NCBI RefSeq assembly: GCF_022829545.1
Contig: NZ_JAKSYM010000172.1
Location: 1 to 64,000 of the forward strand
Direction of reading: 5' to 3'
Origin: Methylobacterium sp. J-030
GTDB lineage: Bacteria; Pseudomonadota; Alphaproteobacteria; Rhizobiales; Beijerinckiaceae
DNA length: 64,000 bases
Made by a program: the position numbers and the translations under genes. This document shows positions 41,877 to 50,406 of the stretch, in pieces (the stretch's first letter is position 1; each line of letters begins with the position of its first letter). The notes beneath the pieces were generated by a model. That model did not search any database. It had not been told where the DNA came from and was given only the letters and a program-made list of their open reading frames with translations.

Positions 41877-42839
41877 TCAAGCGTCCGCCTGATTGGCGTA
41901 CGCCTCCGGCAGGGGCACGCCGCGCGCCTTCACTGCCGGGCTGATGAATGCGCCGCCGTCGGCCCGCAGGCACACCGCCTCGGTGTACCAGTCCAGCCCG
42001 TGGGTGTCGCCGAAGTGGTCGACCGAGATGGCCTGATAGATACCGTCGGTCGCCACGATCTGATCGAGCAACCGGTTGGACCCCTCGGCCATCGTGACGG
42101 GCGAGTAAGCGGCCTGGTTAATCGAGGCCTCGTCAATCTGCAGCTTCGTGCCGATCTGGCAGTTCGGCTCCATCAGCATGCGGACGATGACACCATCAAT
42201 GGTCGCCTCGGGGCGGCCGATCATCCCGGTTTGGCTGTTGAGCTTGATCGTCGAGCCGGGCTTGAACTCGCCGTTCTTCCGGACATTCACCTTGCCATTC
42301 TCGAAGTTGAAGGTTGCGTTGGCGCCCTGGCAGAGCGTCCGCATCGCGTCGCGGGCCATGCCGTGCAGGGTGGTCCCGCGGATAGCCTTGGATGGGCCGA
42401 GATCGGTGATGTAGCCGGGTCGGAGTCCGTGCTCGGCGAAAGCCTTCATGCACGCGTCGACCACGTCCCGCTTGGTGTGCCCCTTCTCTAAGGCGGTGTT
42501 CACGACAGCGTAGCCGTTGCCCTTGTATCCGGACCGGGCCAAGATCGCGAGATAGGTGTCCACCGGGTTTTCCCGGCCGGCGCGCTTCTGCATCAGGTCG
42601 CCATCGAATATCAGGCCATGCACATCCTGATATCCGGCCTCGATCTTCACGTTGTCGAACTCTTTCGAGATCTTCTGTTCGGTCTGTCGCGATAGATTAT
42701 AGATGTACGCCTCAACGTGCTGTGGCGTCTGACTTTCATAGGATTTTACGACAAACCGAACCCGGAACTGCGACAGGTCAAGTGATAAGCCAGACTTGCC
42801 GAGAGTGATATTGAAGTATCGCTGAAATTTCTTTGCCAT
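41877..42839 (-). CDS. Phage baseplate hub / late-control-like tail protein
   Basis: This 320-residue protein starts with MAKKFQRYFNITLGKSG, and GAAGGA lies 9 bases upstream. It has a strand-rich N-terminal domain (RVRFVVKSYESQTPQHVEAY, IYNLSRQTEQKI), a middle part (AIRGTTLHGMARDAMRTLCQ) and a C-terminal beta domain (SINQAAYSPVTMAEGSNRLL). The pattern fits hub proteins of contractile-tail Mu-like phages. The following genes of a normal baseplate cassette are missing: the next gene to the left is already the excisionase. Confidence 0.7.
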   Translation of the reverse strand: MAKKFQRYFNITLGKSGLSLDLSQFRVRFVVKSYESQTPQHVEAYIYNLSRQTEQKISKEFDNVKIEAGYQDVHGLIFDGDLMQKRAGRENPVDTYLAILARSGYKGNGYAVVNTALEKGHTKRDVVDACMKAFAEHGLRPGYITDLGPSKAIRGTTLHGMARDAMRTLCQGANATFNFENGKVNVRKNGEFKPGSTIKLNSQTGMIGRPEATIDGVIVRMLMEPNCQIGTKLQIDEASINQAAYSPVTMAEGSNRLLDQIVATDGIYQAISVDHFGDTHGLDWYTEAVCLRADGGAFISPAVKARGVPLPEAYANQADA

Positions 42840-42864
42840 GGCCGGTATCCTTCGAACGTCAAGA

Positions 42865-44988
42865 TCACCGGATCACTGACTTGATGCCGTCAAGTCCGAA
42901 CATCCCGACGCTGCGCTGCCCCTGTTGCACCAGTTCTGCCGTCTGCCGCGCCTCGCTGCCCTGGATATTGAACGTGTTGTGCTGCGTCAGCGTGGCCGAG
43001 CGGCTGTTGTCCGTGGATGCGGCCAGGGGCGGCGCTTTCTCGGGGCTGAATGCCGGCGCGAAAGTCGGCCGGCGCGGCGCGGCCTTGTCGCCCGCATGTG
43101 CCGTCGGTGCCTCGTTCATGGCCTCCTTCGACGCAGCGTCCGCCTTCGATGCGTCACCCGTGGTCTTGTAGACCTCGTTCCACCGCTTGATCCGCGTGGC
43201 CTCGCGCTTCTCGATGTCCTGCGGCGACTCCGCGGGTTTCCCCGCCCCCGCGCCGGGCTTGGCCTCCGGCGGCATCAGCTTGTCCAGGCCCTTCACGGCG
43301 CCGGCCAAGTCGAGTTGCTGGGATCCCGACGCAAGGAAGCGCTCGACCCGCGCCTGATGTTGCGACTGCATCCGTGCGACGTGCTGCGCGATCGTGCCGT
43401 TTCCGTCGTTCTTCTCCGAACTGACGTAGGGGTTGCCCCCGTTGATCGTCTTGTAGAGTTGCATCAGATCCATCCCGGGCTTGAACCCGCGATGCTTTAG
43501 AAAACGAACCACAGCCGGCATCTGCTCTGCAAAAGTCTGCTGCTGATTGGCGCCATAGTCACGCTGCTCGGGTTCTCCAAACTGGATGAGGCCGATATAC
43601 CGATTGTTCTTTCCGCCTCGGATCGAAGGCGAGAACCTCCCGCCGGTCTCATAGCTGATGACGGTCGCAAGATCCTTCGGAGATGTGCCGAGTTCTTTTG
43701 CGGCTTGCTTCAATACGTTGACGTTGTCGCCGTTAAAATTGTAATTCGTCTTATCGATTTCGGCGGCACGCGCGGCACGGCGGCGGATGCCTGCGCCGCC
43801 GCGGCCCTCGCCCGCCTCGGCCGAGCCCCCGCCAAATAGCCGCTTGGCCCGCTCCCATTTGTCGCCCATCCACTCGCGCACGCGGGCGCGGCGGTCGATC
43901 CCCTCTTGCTGCAACACCGCCTGATCGGGATCCTTGGCGGCCTCCTCGGGCGTCTGGTAGCTGTGCCCGGTGGCGACGGCGCCGATCAGCATGGGCAGGC
44001 CGAGGCGAAGCGCCATCAGCCCCCAGGCGGTCGATACGGACGTGATGGCCGCGACGATGCGCAGCGCCCACGAGCCGACCATGAAGGCCGCGAACAGTTC
44101 CATGGTGCCTTGCAGGCCACCATGACCGGTGATCGAGGCGGCAAGCTCTCCGATCTTGGTGACGACCGGGGCGAGCTCCTTCACGATGGCGATGCACGCC
44201 TTGGCGAACGCCATGGCCGCGTCGCCGATCTGCACGAGGCCTTCCCGAATGGCGTCCGGGTTCTGCCGGATCCACTCGATGATCTGATCGATGAAGGCTT
44301 TCAGGGCCGGCGCGAGGTCCGAAAGGATCTTTTCCGAGACCAGCGTGACGACCATTTGCAGCCGCCGGAGCGACTGCATGAACTCCTGGCCCTTCCGGGC
44401 CGCCTCCTCTTGGTTCATCCCGATCGAGCGGGCGTATTCCTCCTGTTCGTGGCGCAGCCGGGCGAGCAATTCGGGTTGCTCGCGCATCGCGCGCATCGTG
44501 TCCTCGTCGACCCCGAGCTGCTGCGCATAACCCAAGGCCACATAGGCCGGCATTTTCTGCGTGGCCTTGCCGAACTCCTCGAACAGCTTCGTGGTGTCGC
44601 GCAACCGGCCCTGCGCGTCGCGTGTGCGGATCCCGATCGCCTTGAGCAGGGACTCGGCGCCGGGGTCGGTGCCGACCCGCCGGCCGAAATTCGAGAGCGA
44701 GGCCTGCGCAGCGCTGGCCGAGGTGCCGAGCTGCGACAGGGCATAGGTCATCGCCCGCAGGCTGCCGACGGACGTGTTCGCCCGCTGCGCCGTGTAATAG
44801 ATGCTCTCGAATCCCTGCGCGATCTGCGCGATTGCCTTCGCGACCGCGACCGCAGCGCCTTCCAGGCCCCGGGCCAGCAAGTCGGCCTGTAGGGTTGCCG
44901 ACCGGATGGCGTCGGTGAACTTGCGCTCGGATGAGCTGTCCACCTTGAACACGAGGCCGACAAGAAATTCTTTGATGGTGTCGGCCAT
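42865..44988 (-). CDS. Phage tape-measure protein with lysozyme-like segment
   Basis: This 707-residue protein has an N-terminal helical region (SERKFTDAIRSATLQADLLA), hydrophobic segments at about 290-350 (ELFAAFMVGSWALRIVAAIT), and a region at about 425-530 resembling a transglycosylase/lysozyme fold (LATVISYETGGRFSPSIRGG, IGLIQFGEPEQRDYG). A Pro/Ala-rich tail follows. Tape-measure proteins set tail length and help the genome cross the cell envelope. It lies 25 bases upstream of the hub gene. Confidence 0.85.
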   Translation of the reverse strand: MADTIKEFLVGLVFKVDSSSERKFTDAIRSATLQADLLARGLEGAAVAVAKAIAQIAQGFESIYYTAQRANTSVGSLRAMTYALSQLGTSASAAQASLSNFGRRVGTDPGAESLLKAIGIRTRDAQGRLRDTTKLFEEFGKATQKMPAYVALGYAQQLGVDEDTMRAMREQPELLARLRHEQEEYARSIGMNQEEAARKGQEFMQSLRRLQMVVTLVSEKILSDLAPALKAFIDQIIEWIRQNPDAIREGLVQIGDAAMAFAKACIAIVKELAPVVTKIGELAASITGHGGLQGTMELFAAFMVGSWALRIVAAITSVSTAWGLMALRLGLPMLIGAVATGHSYQTPEEAAKDPDQAVLQQEGIDRRARVREWMGDKWERAKRLFGGGSAEAGEGRGGAGIRRRAARAAEIDKTNYNFNGDNVNVLKQAAKELGTSPKDLATVISYETGGRFSPSIRGGKNNRYIGLIQFGEPEQRDYGANQQQTFAEQMPAVVRFLKHRGFKPGMDLMQLYKTINGGNPYVSSEKNDGNGTIAQHVARMQSQHQARVERFLASGSQQLDLAGAVKGLDKLMPPEAKPGAGAGKPAESPQDIEKREATRIKRWNEVYKTTGDASKADAASKEAMNEAPTAHAGDKAAPRRPTFAPAFSPEKAPPLAASTDNSRSATLTQHNTFNIQGSEARQTAELVQQGQRSVGMFGLDGIKSVIR

Positions 44989-45209
44989 TATTACACCAGT
45001 CCATTTGTAGGAAAGGCGCGCTATCCAGCGGGCCGGTCAGTATTGATCGCTCGAAAGGGTCGGCGCCGTCTGGTGTTCAGGCAAACGGCGCCGAGTGGGG
45101 TGGTTACGAGGCGACGCCCCCTGCGCCCATCCGCACCGCTGATGCGATACGGGTCCGCGGTAGCCGCCCGGACGAGGGAACGGGTCCACTACCGCAGCTC
45201 GATCGGGCG

Positions 45210-45989
45210 TCAATCGACCCGGGGAAGCTCGGTCTGCGGGTCGCGCATGAGAGCGGCCCGCGCATCGCGCCATAACGCTTCCTGAGCCTGCGCTGCAGGC
45301 AAGACGTGGGTGTCGAAATCGCGTTTGACGGGTAAGGCCGCCTCGACACTGGCGGGGATACGGTTCGGGCCGCCCTGCGCCGACCGGTAGAAGCCACGAA
45401 GCACACGACGCAGGCCGGCGGCACGCTCGTCGGCAGCGACCAAGTCGGCCGCGAGCGCCGATGCGTGCTCGGCAACGATCCTATCCCGGGCGAGCCCGGC
45501 CGCGTGCTGTGCCTGTACGGTCAGGAGCCGGGCCGCCTCATGGTCGAGGTGCATCGCGTCCAGAGCGGCGGTGATGACCTCGACGGCGGCCAGGGCCTCG
45601 GCCTCGGCTGCCATCGCACCCGAGAGCGTCGCGGCGCCGTCGGGCCGCTCGCCCTGACAGCCGCCCTCGAACCACGCCTTCATGTCGGCGGCGCTGGCCT
45701 CTCGCGCCGAGATGACCGCCGTCCGAGCAACCGCGTGGCGGGCGTCCGCCTCGCCCTTCTCGCGGACCCCGATGCTGATCCGATCGACCACGAGCCGTTC
45801 ACCGGCCTGCGCGGCGTCGATCGCCTCGATGAGCCCCGCAAGAGCAGCCCGGCAGCTTGCCATGCCGTCGGCCGGCGGCAGCGGCAGATACGGATTATCG
45901 AACCGCACCGCGCGCTCCCGTTCGGCTTCCTCGGTCGGCGGCGAGGGCGTCCAGGGTGCTACCGGGGACTGCATCATGGTCGGGGTCAT
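45210..45989 (-). CDS. Phage hypothetical protein (259 aa), Ala-rich helical
   Basis: The start is ATG 45989, with AAGGAA 5 bases upstream, the ribosome-site style shared by the following phage genes. The product is rich in Ala and Glu helices (DARHAVARTAVISAREASAA, EAEALAAVEVITAALDAMHL). No domain is recognised. Its position before the tape-measure gene suggests a tail or assembly role, which is inference. Confidence 0.6.
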   Translation of the reverse strand: MTPTMMQSPVAPWTPSPPTEEAERERAVRFDNPYLPLPPADGMASCRAALAGLIEAIDAAQAGERLVVDRISIGVREKGEADARHAVARTAVISAREASAADMKAWFEGGCQGERPDGAATLSGAMAAEAEALAAVEVITAALDAMHLDHEAARLLTVQAQHAAGLARDRIVAEHASALAADLVAADERAAGLRRVLRGFYRSAQGGPNRIPASVEAALPVKRDFDTHVLPAAQAQEALWRDARAALMRDPQTELPRVD

Positions 45990-46051
45990 GGTCATTCCTT
46001 CGGCGGGAGGGGCACGCCTCACGGCGGGCCTGCTGCGGGTCGAGATGCCGG

Positions 46052-46579
46052 CTAGTACAGGACCTGAACTGAGGCGTTGGCTCCGGCCTTCGACAGATCA
46101 GCGTCTACGACCGCGAGGCCATCGATGCGTGTTCCTTGGCCGCCAGTCCCATCGCCGACCATGAGCGTGCCACCGCCCTGCAGCTTCAACCCGACCGTCG
46201 ATCCGCCGCCGGAACTCGTGACGATGACACCGCGGCCGGGGGGCACAGGCGTGCCCGGCGTCAAGGTGACAGCACGGGTGTAAGTTTCGGGGCCTGCCGT
46301 GCCGTTCGCCGGGATCGGAGAGACCGGAGGACCGCCGAGGGTCACAAGACCACCCACAGCCGCGAAAGCGGTGATGATGGCCGTTCCGACTGCAGATGCC
46401 GCCGCCATGGCACCATCCTCGAACGCAGCGACGGGGCGGACATCACCGCTCCCATTATCGAGGATCATCGAGAGGGCCGCACGCTGGACCGACTCGCCGG
46501 GACCGGCAGCCGCCGCAACCCGGGACAGCTTGAGGGTGAAGGGACCCACGGTCCCAAACGTGCGCAGTAGATCAGGCAT
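46052..46579 (-). CDS. Phage hypothetical protein (175 aa), Gly-rich
   Basis: It starts at ATG 46579 after GAAGGAACCGAC. Residues 55-80 are hydrophobic (AAASAVGTAIITAFAAVGGL), and the C-terminal half is Gly/Thr-rich beta structure (GVIVTSSGGGSTVGLKLQGG, TLMVGDGTGGQGTRIDGLAV), like fibre or cement proteins. Function unknown, probably virion-associated. Confidence 0.6.
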   Translation of the reverse strand: MPDLLRTFGTVGPFTLKLSRVAAAAGPGESVQRAALSMILDNGSGDVRPVAAFEDGAMAAASAVGTAIITAFAAVGGLVTLGGPPVSPIPANGTAGPETYTRAVTLTPGTPVPPGRGVIVTSSGGGSTVGLKLQGGGTLMVGDGTGGQGTRIDGLAVVDADLSKAGANASVQVLY

Positions 46580-46658
46580 GTCGGTTCCTTCGTCGGGACG
46601 GGCCGCAATCCTGCGGTCCTGCTTGGACCCGGGGAGCTATTCGTCTCCCCGCGTTGAT

Positions 46659-47171
46659 TTACGAAGCTCGCTTGCCCCACACCTCGGCGTTGCGCCGGTT
46701 GATGTCGGTCGGGCTTGTGGTGCGGGCCGGGCCAACGGTGCCGGGAAAGCCGCCTCCCGAGGCGTCAGCGGTGAAGCCAGGCGGTAGCGTCGGGCGGGTA
46801 GGAGTCGCGCCCGCCGGCTTCCGAGCATGCACCTCGGCGTTGCGGGCGTTGATCGCTGCGATGGGTCCGGTCCGCAGCCGGTCGACGGCGGCCCGGCCCT
46901 GCGCACGAATGACTTCGTGGGCGGCGTCCGCGGTGGCACGGGCCTGCCGGCGCTGGAATGCAGCGCTGACCTCCGCAATCCCTCGACCGACCTCGGCGAG
47001 GCTGTCGCGGATGCCCGCCAGCTTGGCCGCGTCATAGGTCGGGCGAGGCATGGGGGCGAGCGCACGGGCCGGTGGCGCGTGATCCGCCACCGTGAAGCGC
47101 TCGGGGGCCTCGGCACCGTACTGGCGCAAGCGGCTGATTTGCTCGGGGGTCAACAGGTTTACGAAAGTCAT
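46659..47171 (-). CDS. Phage hypothetical protein (170 aa)
   Basis: It starts at ATG 47171, four bases overlapping the terminase stop, with GAAGGAACG upstream. The N-terminus has LLTPEQISRLRQYGAEAPER, as in several prophage proteins. The middle is a basic helix and the C-terminus is Gly/Pro-rich. It contains two similar segments, INARNAEVHARK and INRRNAEVWGKR, an internal repeat. No known family. Confidence 0.6.
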   Translation of the reverse strand: MTFVNLLTPEQISRLRQYGAEAPERFTVADHAPPARALAPMPRPTYDAAKLAGIRDSLAEVGRGIAEVSAAFQRRQARATADAAHEVIRAQGRAAVDRLRTGPIAAINARNAEVHARKPAGATPTRPTLPPGFTADASGGGFPGTVGPARTTSPTDINRRNAEVWGKRAS

Positions 47172-47770
47172 TGCGGAGTCGTTCCTTCGTCAAGCGTCCG
47201 TCGATAAAGATCAGCGGCTTCCTCAGCCGTCATCTCGCGGGTAATCAGCTCAACGGGGCCTTCCCCGCTCGATCCAGACAAAGCCACCTTCGTCGGCAAG
47301 CCAAGGTGTCGGCCAAGCTCGACGAGCGCAGCAACCTTGGGGTGGAGTTTTACTGTAATAGAACCGTCCCGCGAGCGCTTGATTTCAGAAATACATGCCG
47401 CCGCCGACGGACTCAGCTCGGCCCAATCTTTAAGCACGAGTTCAGTCGAAACCTTTGTGATGGGCTCGCCATCATCGTTTTCGTCACCGGTCTCGATAAT
47501 CAGCGTCCGCCACTGCAGCACCTCGCGCAGATCGGAAAAGCCGATCCGGGCCAGTTCGGCCGCGACCCGCGCCATGGTGATGCCGGTGGCCGCCGCGGCC
47601 TCGGCCTGGGCATCCGCGATGGCCTTCACCACCGACGGGTTCTTCATGAGGTCCGGAGCACTGTCGGCGCTGTATCCGGCAGCCACGGCAGACGCGCTCG
47701 CAATACCGGCGGTCTCGCCTACCAAGAAGGCGCGGACGAATGCATGCTGGCGGGGATTGAGCGGGTTCAC
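47168..47770 (-). CDS. Phage terminase small subunit
   Basis: This 200-residue protein starts with LNPRQHAFVRAFLVGETAGI, then ASAVAAGYSADSAPDLMKNP, the helix-turn-helix part of Terminase_2-type small subunits. GFSDLREVLQWRTLI, then ALVELGRHLGLPTKV follow. The small subunit recognises packaging sites and recruits the large subunit. No large-subunit gene follows; the next gene is the 170-residue hypothetical. It overlaps both neighbours by 4 bases. Confidence 0.85.
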   Translation of the reverse strand: MNPLNPRQHAFVRAFLVGETAGIASASAVAAGYSADSAPDLMKNPSVVKAIADAQAEAAAATGITMARVAAELARIGFSDLREVLQWRTLIIETGDENDDGEPITKVSTELVLKDWAELSPSAAACISEIKRSRDGSITVKLHPKVAALVELGRHLGLPTKVALSGSSGEGPVELITREMTAEEAADLYRRTLDEGTTPQ

Positions 47771-48177
47771 AGGGCTGTTTCTTTTCCAGTGATGGGCGCC
47801 CCGGCACCCGGAATGATTGCGACGACCCGGCCCTTCCTGGCGGTCGGACGTTTAGGCACTTCGATCGCCCGCCGGGCGCGTTCCAGGGCGTAGGCCATAC
47901 GTGCGAGATCTGAACTGTCGACGGACTCGCCGGCCGCGAGCTTTCCGAGGATGATCTCCTGTTGGACGCAGAGGCCCGCGTATACACGGCAGGATGATTG
48001 TGCCTCGATAGAAAGGTTTTCGATCCCGCCACGATCTTTGAATAATTGCGCGAGTAAATCCGCGAGCCGCCTGTATTCCGGGGTCTTTCGGGTTGTCCGT
48101 GTCAGGAAAGGCTTTCGGCCGTTGGTAACTGCAGATCGGTGCTTCCTGACCGACACCCCAACGCTCGCCTGTGTCAT
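47767..48177 (-). CDS. Phage hypothetical protein (136 aa)
   Basis: The start is ATG 48177, with GGAG 8 bases upstream. The longer open frame upstream lacks a site. The N-terminus is basic (RKHRSAVTNGRKPFLTRTTR) and the middle helical (EYRRLADLLAQLFKDRGGIE). The C-terminus ends IIPGAGAPITGKETAL and overlaps the small terminase start. It is the first gene of the leftward virion-like operon. It may bind DNA, but no motif proves it. Confidence 0.55.
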   Translation of the reverse strand: MTQASVGVSVRKHRSAVTNGRKPFLTRTTRKTPEYRRLADLLAQLFKDRGGIENLSIEAQSSCRVYAGLCVQQEIILGKLAAGESVDSSDLARMAYALERARRAIEVPKRPTARKGRVVAIIPGAGAPITGKETAL

Positions 48178-48555
48178 GCCGATGCTCCGGGCGGTCAAAC
48201 AGGTCGAGGCGATCCCGGACGATCCCGGACAACCGCCATCCGAACACCCGCACCGATTGAATGATGGATCGGACTTGCATCCGGATACGATCAAATTGCC
48301 TTCGCTGATGAATGTCTTAAACCGTTGCCAGCAAAACGCAATGACCGATCATGGACGGTACTTGAATATGACTTGGTATGGCGTTGGATATGTTTTTGAT
48401 GGGTCGACTTTAATTGACATATCTTGTCTGTGCTCTGTCGTAAATGACTGTCACAGCGACTGACAAAACTCGGTGTTTCGACGACGAGCCGTTGACGAAC
48501 GGTCCAAACGTCTGCGACAACGGTGGTCGTGGAAAATGTAAAAGCGGCAGTTTCG

Positions 48556-49233
48556 ATGTCGGAAGGTCGGTTCGTCGCTTACTATCGGGTCTCGACGGCG
48601 AGACAGGGTCGATCCGGCCTCGGGCTGGAAGCTCAGCAGGCCGCAGTCCGGGGACACCTCAACGGCGGGACGTGGTCGCTCGTCGCCGAGGTCGTCGAGA
48701 TCGAGTCCGGCAAGCGCAACGATCGGCCCAAGCTCGCCGAAGCCCTGCGCCTCTGCCGGTTGCACATGGCCACGCTCATCATCGCGAAACTTGATCGCCT
48801 CGCGCGTAACGTCGCCTTCGTCTCGGCGCTGATGGAGTCGGGCGTCGAGTTCATCGCCGTCGACTTTCCCCAGGCGAACCGGCTGACCGTTCACATCCTC
48901 GCAGCAGTCGCCGAACACGAGGCCAAGGCCATCAGCGAGCGTACCAAGGCTGCCCTGGCCGCCGCGAAGGCCCGAGGGGTGATCCTCGGCGGAGCGCGCC
49001 CTCACCTCGCGGCTACGTCGGCCAAGGCTCGCGCCGCAGGTCTCGCAGTCCGGCAGGCCAAGGCCAGAACCCGAGCTGCAGACCTGCTGCCAGTCATCGC
49101 TGAGATCCGGGCGGCCGGCGCAATCACGCTGACGGCCGTGGCGGATGCGCTAAACGCCCGAGATATCCCGACCGCGAGAGGAGGGCGGTGGTCGCCTGTT
49201 CAGGTCTCGCGAGTTGAGGCGCGCGCGCCCTGA
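48556..49233 (+). CDS. Serine recombinase (resolvase/invertase family)
   Basis: This 225-residue protein has the catalytic N-terminal domain: FVAYYRVSTARQGRSGLGLE (Tyr, Arg, Ser), LIIAKLDRLARNVAFVSALM (Asp-Arg-Leu-Arg) and SERTKAALAAAKARG. A C-terminal helix-turn-helix-like part follows (ITLTAVADALNARDIPTARG). It has its own rightward promoter in the 48300-48500 AT-rich gap, opposite to the phage genes. Such genes work in DNA inversion, resolution or lysogeny control. No inverted repeats for a switch were noticed next to it. A second start 11 codons upstream is possible. Confidence 0.85.
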   Translation: MSEGRFVAYYRVSTARQGRSGLGLEAQQAAVRGHLNGGTWSLVAEVVEIESGKRNDRPKLAEALRLCRLHMATLIIAKLDRLARNVAFVSALMESGVEFIAVDFPQANRLTVHILAAVAEHEAKAISERTKAALAAAKARGVILGGARPHLAATSAKARAAGLAVRQAKARTRAADLLPVIAEIRAAGAITLTAVADALNARDIPTARGGRWSPVQVSRVEARAP

Positions 49234-49280
49234 ACGAAAAGAGGTCGCCCCAATGAGACGACTCAGTATTACCTAATAGG

Positions 49281-49667
49281 CTAATGCAGAGGGGCAATGT
49301 CCGAGTATATCACGTGATCAAGTATGCTAAAAGCATTCGCTGAATGTTCATCGCTTGCTAAAATTGCGTCTAGAGCATCTCTGTAAGATTTCATGCGATT
49401 TATCGAGGCATCTATATCTATAGAAACACCGCCAATCACATGGTAGTCTTCGACTTCGTTCTTAACGCGCCAAACATTTATGATGAACCCGTAATCTTGA
49501 ACGAGAGAAAAGCTGGCTGCTTTATATGACGGAAAGATACCTCGTCTGATGTCAAGTTTAACCGGAACATCGTTCATTCCACTTGTCAGAATGCGTAAAC
49601 CGCGCGCGTCCTTTGATATAGCATTGAAATCTATAGCGCCGGATCTTAAATTTGAAGCTGATATCAT
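49281..49667 (-). CDS. Hypothetical AT-rich accessory protein (128 aa)
   Basis: This 128-residue protein has codon use much richer in A and T than the rest of the element, a sign of recent import. It has alternating strands (FIINVWRVKNEVEDYHVIGG, VSIDIDASINRMKSYRDALD) and no membrane segment. No family recognised. With the next two small genes it forms a leftward low-GC group, the usual place for accessory or defence cargo. Confidence 0.5.
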   Translation of the reverse strand: MISASNLRSGAIDFNAISKDARGLRILTSGMNDVPVKLDIRRGIFPSYKAASFSLVQDYGFIINVWRVKNEVEDYHVIGGVSIDIDASINRMKSYRDALDAILASDEHSANAFSILDHVIYSDIAPLH

Positions 49668-49706
49668 GAGATCTGCTGCCTAATCCCTACTTAGAGTGAA
49701 GTTTTT

Positions 49707-49904
49707 TCATTCTGAGTATGAAGAAACACTCGAAAAAGTAAGGTTGTCCATGCGAGCATGAAGAGCCATCATCAGATTAGCTGCTCGCATAGCTCTATGA
49801 TGATTCCCAGCTTCTATCGCCCGGCTATGTACGGCCTCGGCATATTTGTAGCTTCGGTCCCGTCGAAGAATTTCAGGGCTATCTTTAGTTAAATGCATCT
49901 TCAT
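49707..49904 (-). CDS. Small hypothetical protein (65 aa)
   Basis: The start chosen is ATG 49904, with GAGG 4 bases upstream. The product is a short, helical, charged protein (ILRRDRSYKYAEAVHSRAIE, then HHRAMRAANLMMALHARMDN). It ends 40 bases before the 128-residue gene. Function unknown. Confidence 0.4.
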   Translation of the reverse strand: MKMHLTKDSPEILRRDRSYKYAEAVHSRAIEAGNHHRAMRAANLMMALHARMDNLTFSSVSSYSE

Positions 49905-49911
49905 GACCTCA

Positions 49912-50112
49912 TTAAAACTGCTTTGTTTTTCCGGTAAGCACATGCCACTTACCATTGTACTTACGATGATCGACTATTTTGGCTTCATGCCAGATGCCGT
50001 CGACAGCTTTCACATAGAAGAGCGTGCCGTCCGGGAAGCGAGCGTCAGCGGGAAACGGCGTTCCGTCAGGCATCCGCATCTCAGCGTTATAAGCGAAAGC
50101 TGTCTCCGACAT
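49912..50112 (-). CDS. Small hypothetical protein (66 aa)
   Basis: From ATG 50112 the product has a beta pattern with two similar phrases (MRMPDGTPFPADARFPDGTL), then VKAVDGIWHEAKIVDHRKYN and a basic end. The start is uncertain because the frame is open to 50259. It lies 7 bases upstream of the preceding small gene and is probably cotranscribed with it. Function unknown. Confidence 0.4.
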   Translation of the reverse strand: MSETAFAYNAEMRMPDGTPFPADARFPDGTLFYVKAVDGIWHEAKIVDHRKYNGKWHVLTGKTKQF

Positions 50113-50406
50113 TGTCGCGTTCTGGACCTCAAACACCAACCAAGGTCCACAATGTATTAAGTCAAAATCACAATACAAGTGCGTCAAGCACCGGCTGCCC
50201 ATCCAAAAATCACGGCAACTCGAAGGTTCACTATAGGCGTTGAGTGTACAATCAGGCACGTTCGCACAACCACACCAAGCGTCCGTCCCGACAGTCTGGA
50301 TCTCATAGGAAGCCCCAGGACAGCCGCCGGCACAGTTCCCGGCGTGCTCTAGCTCCGATCACCTCGAACCACGCCACCGGCTCTCTCTGCCCCAGGGAAC
50401 GGCATC

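Noticed and set aside
45043..45285. Small frames in the gap upstream of the tape-measure gene
   Set aside because: No GAAGGAA-type ribosome site as used by the other phage genes, and no protein-like pattern.
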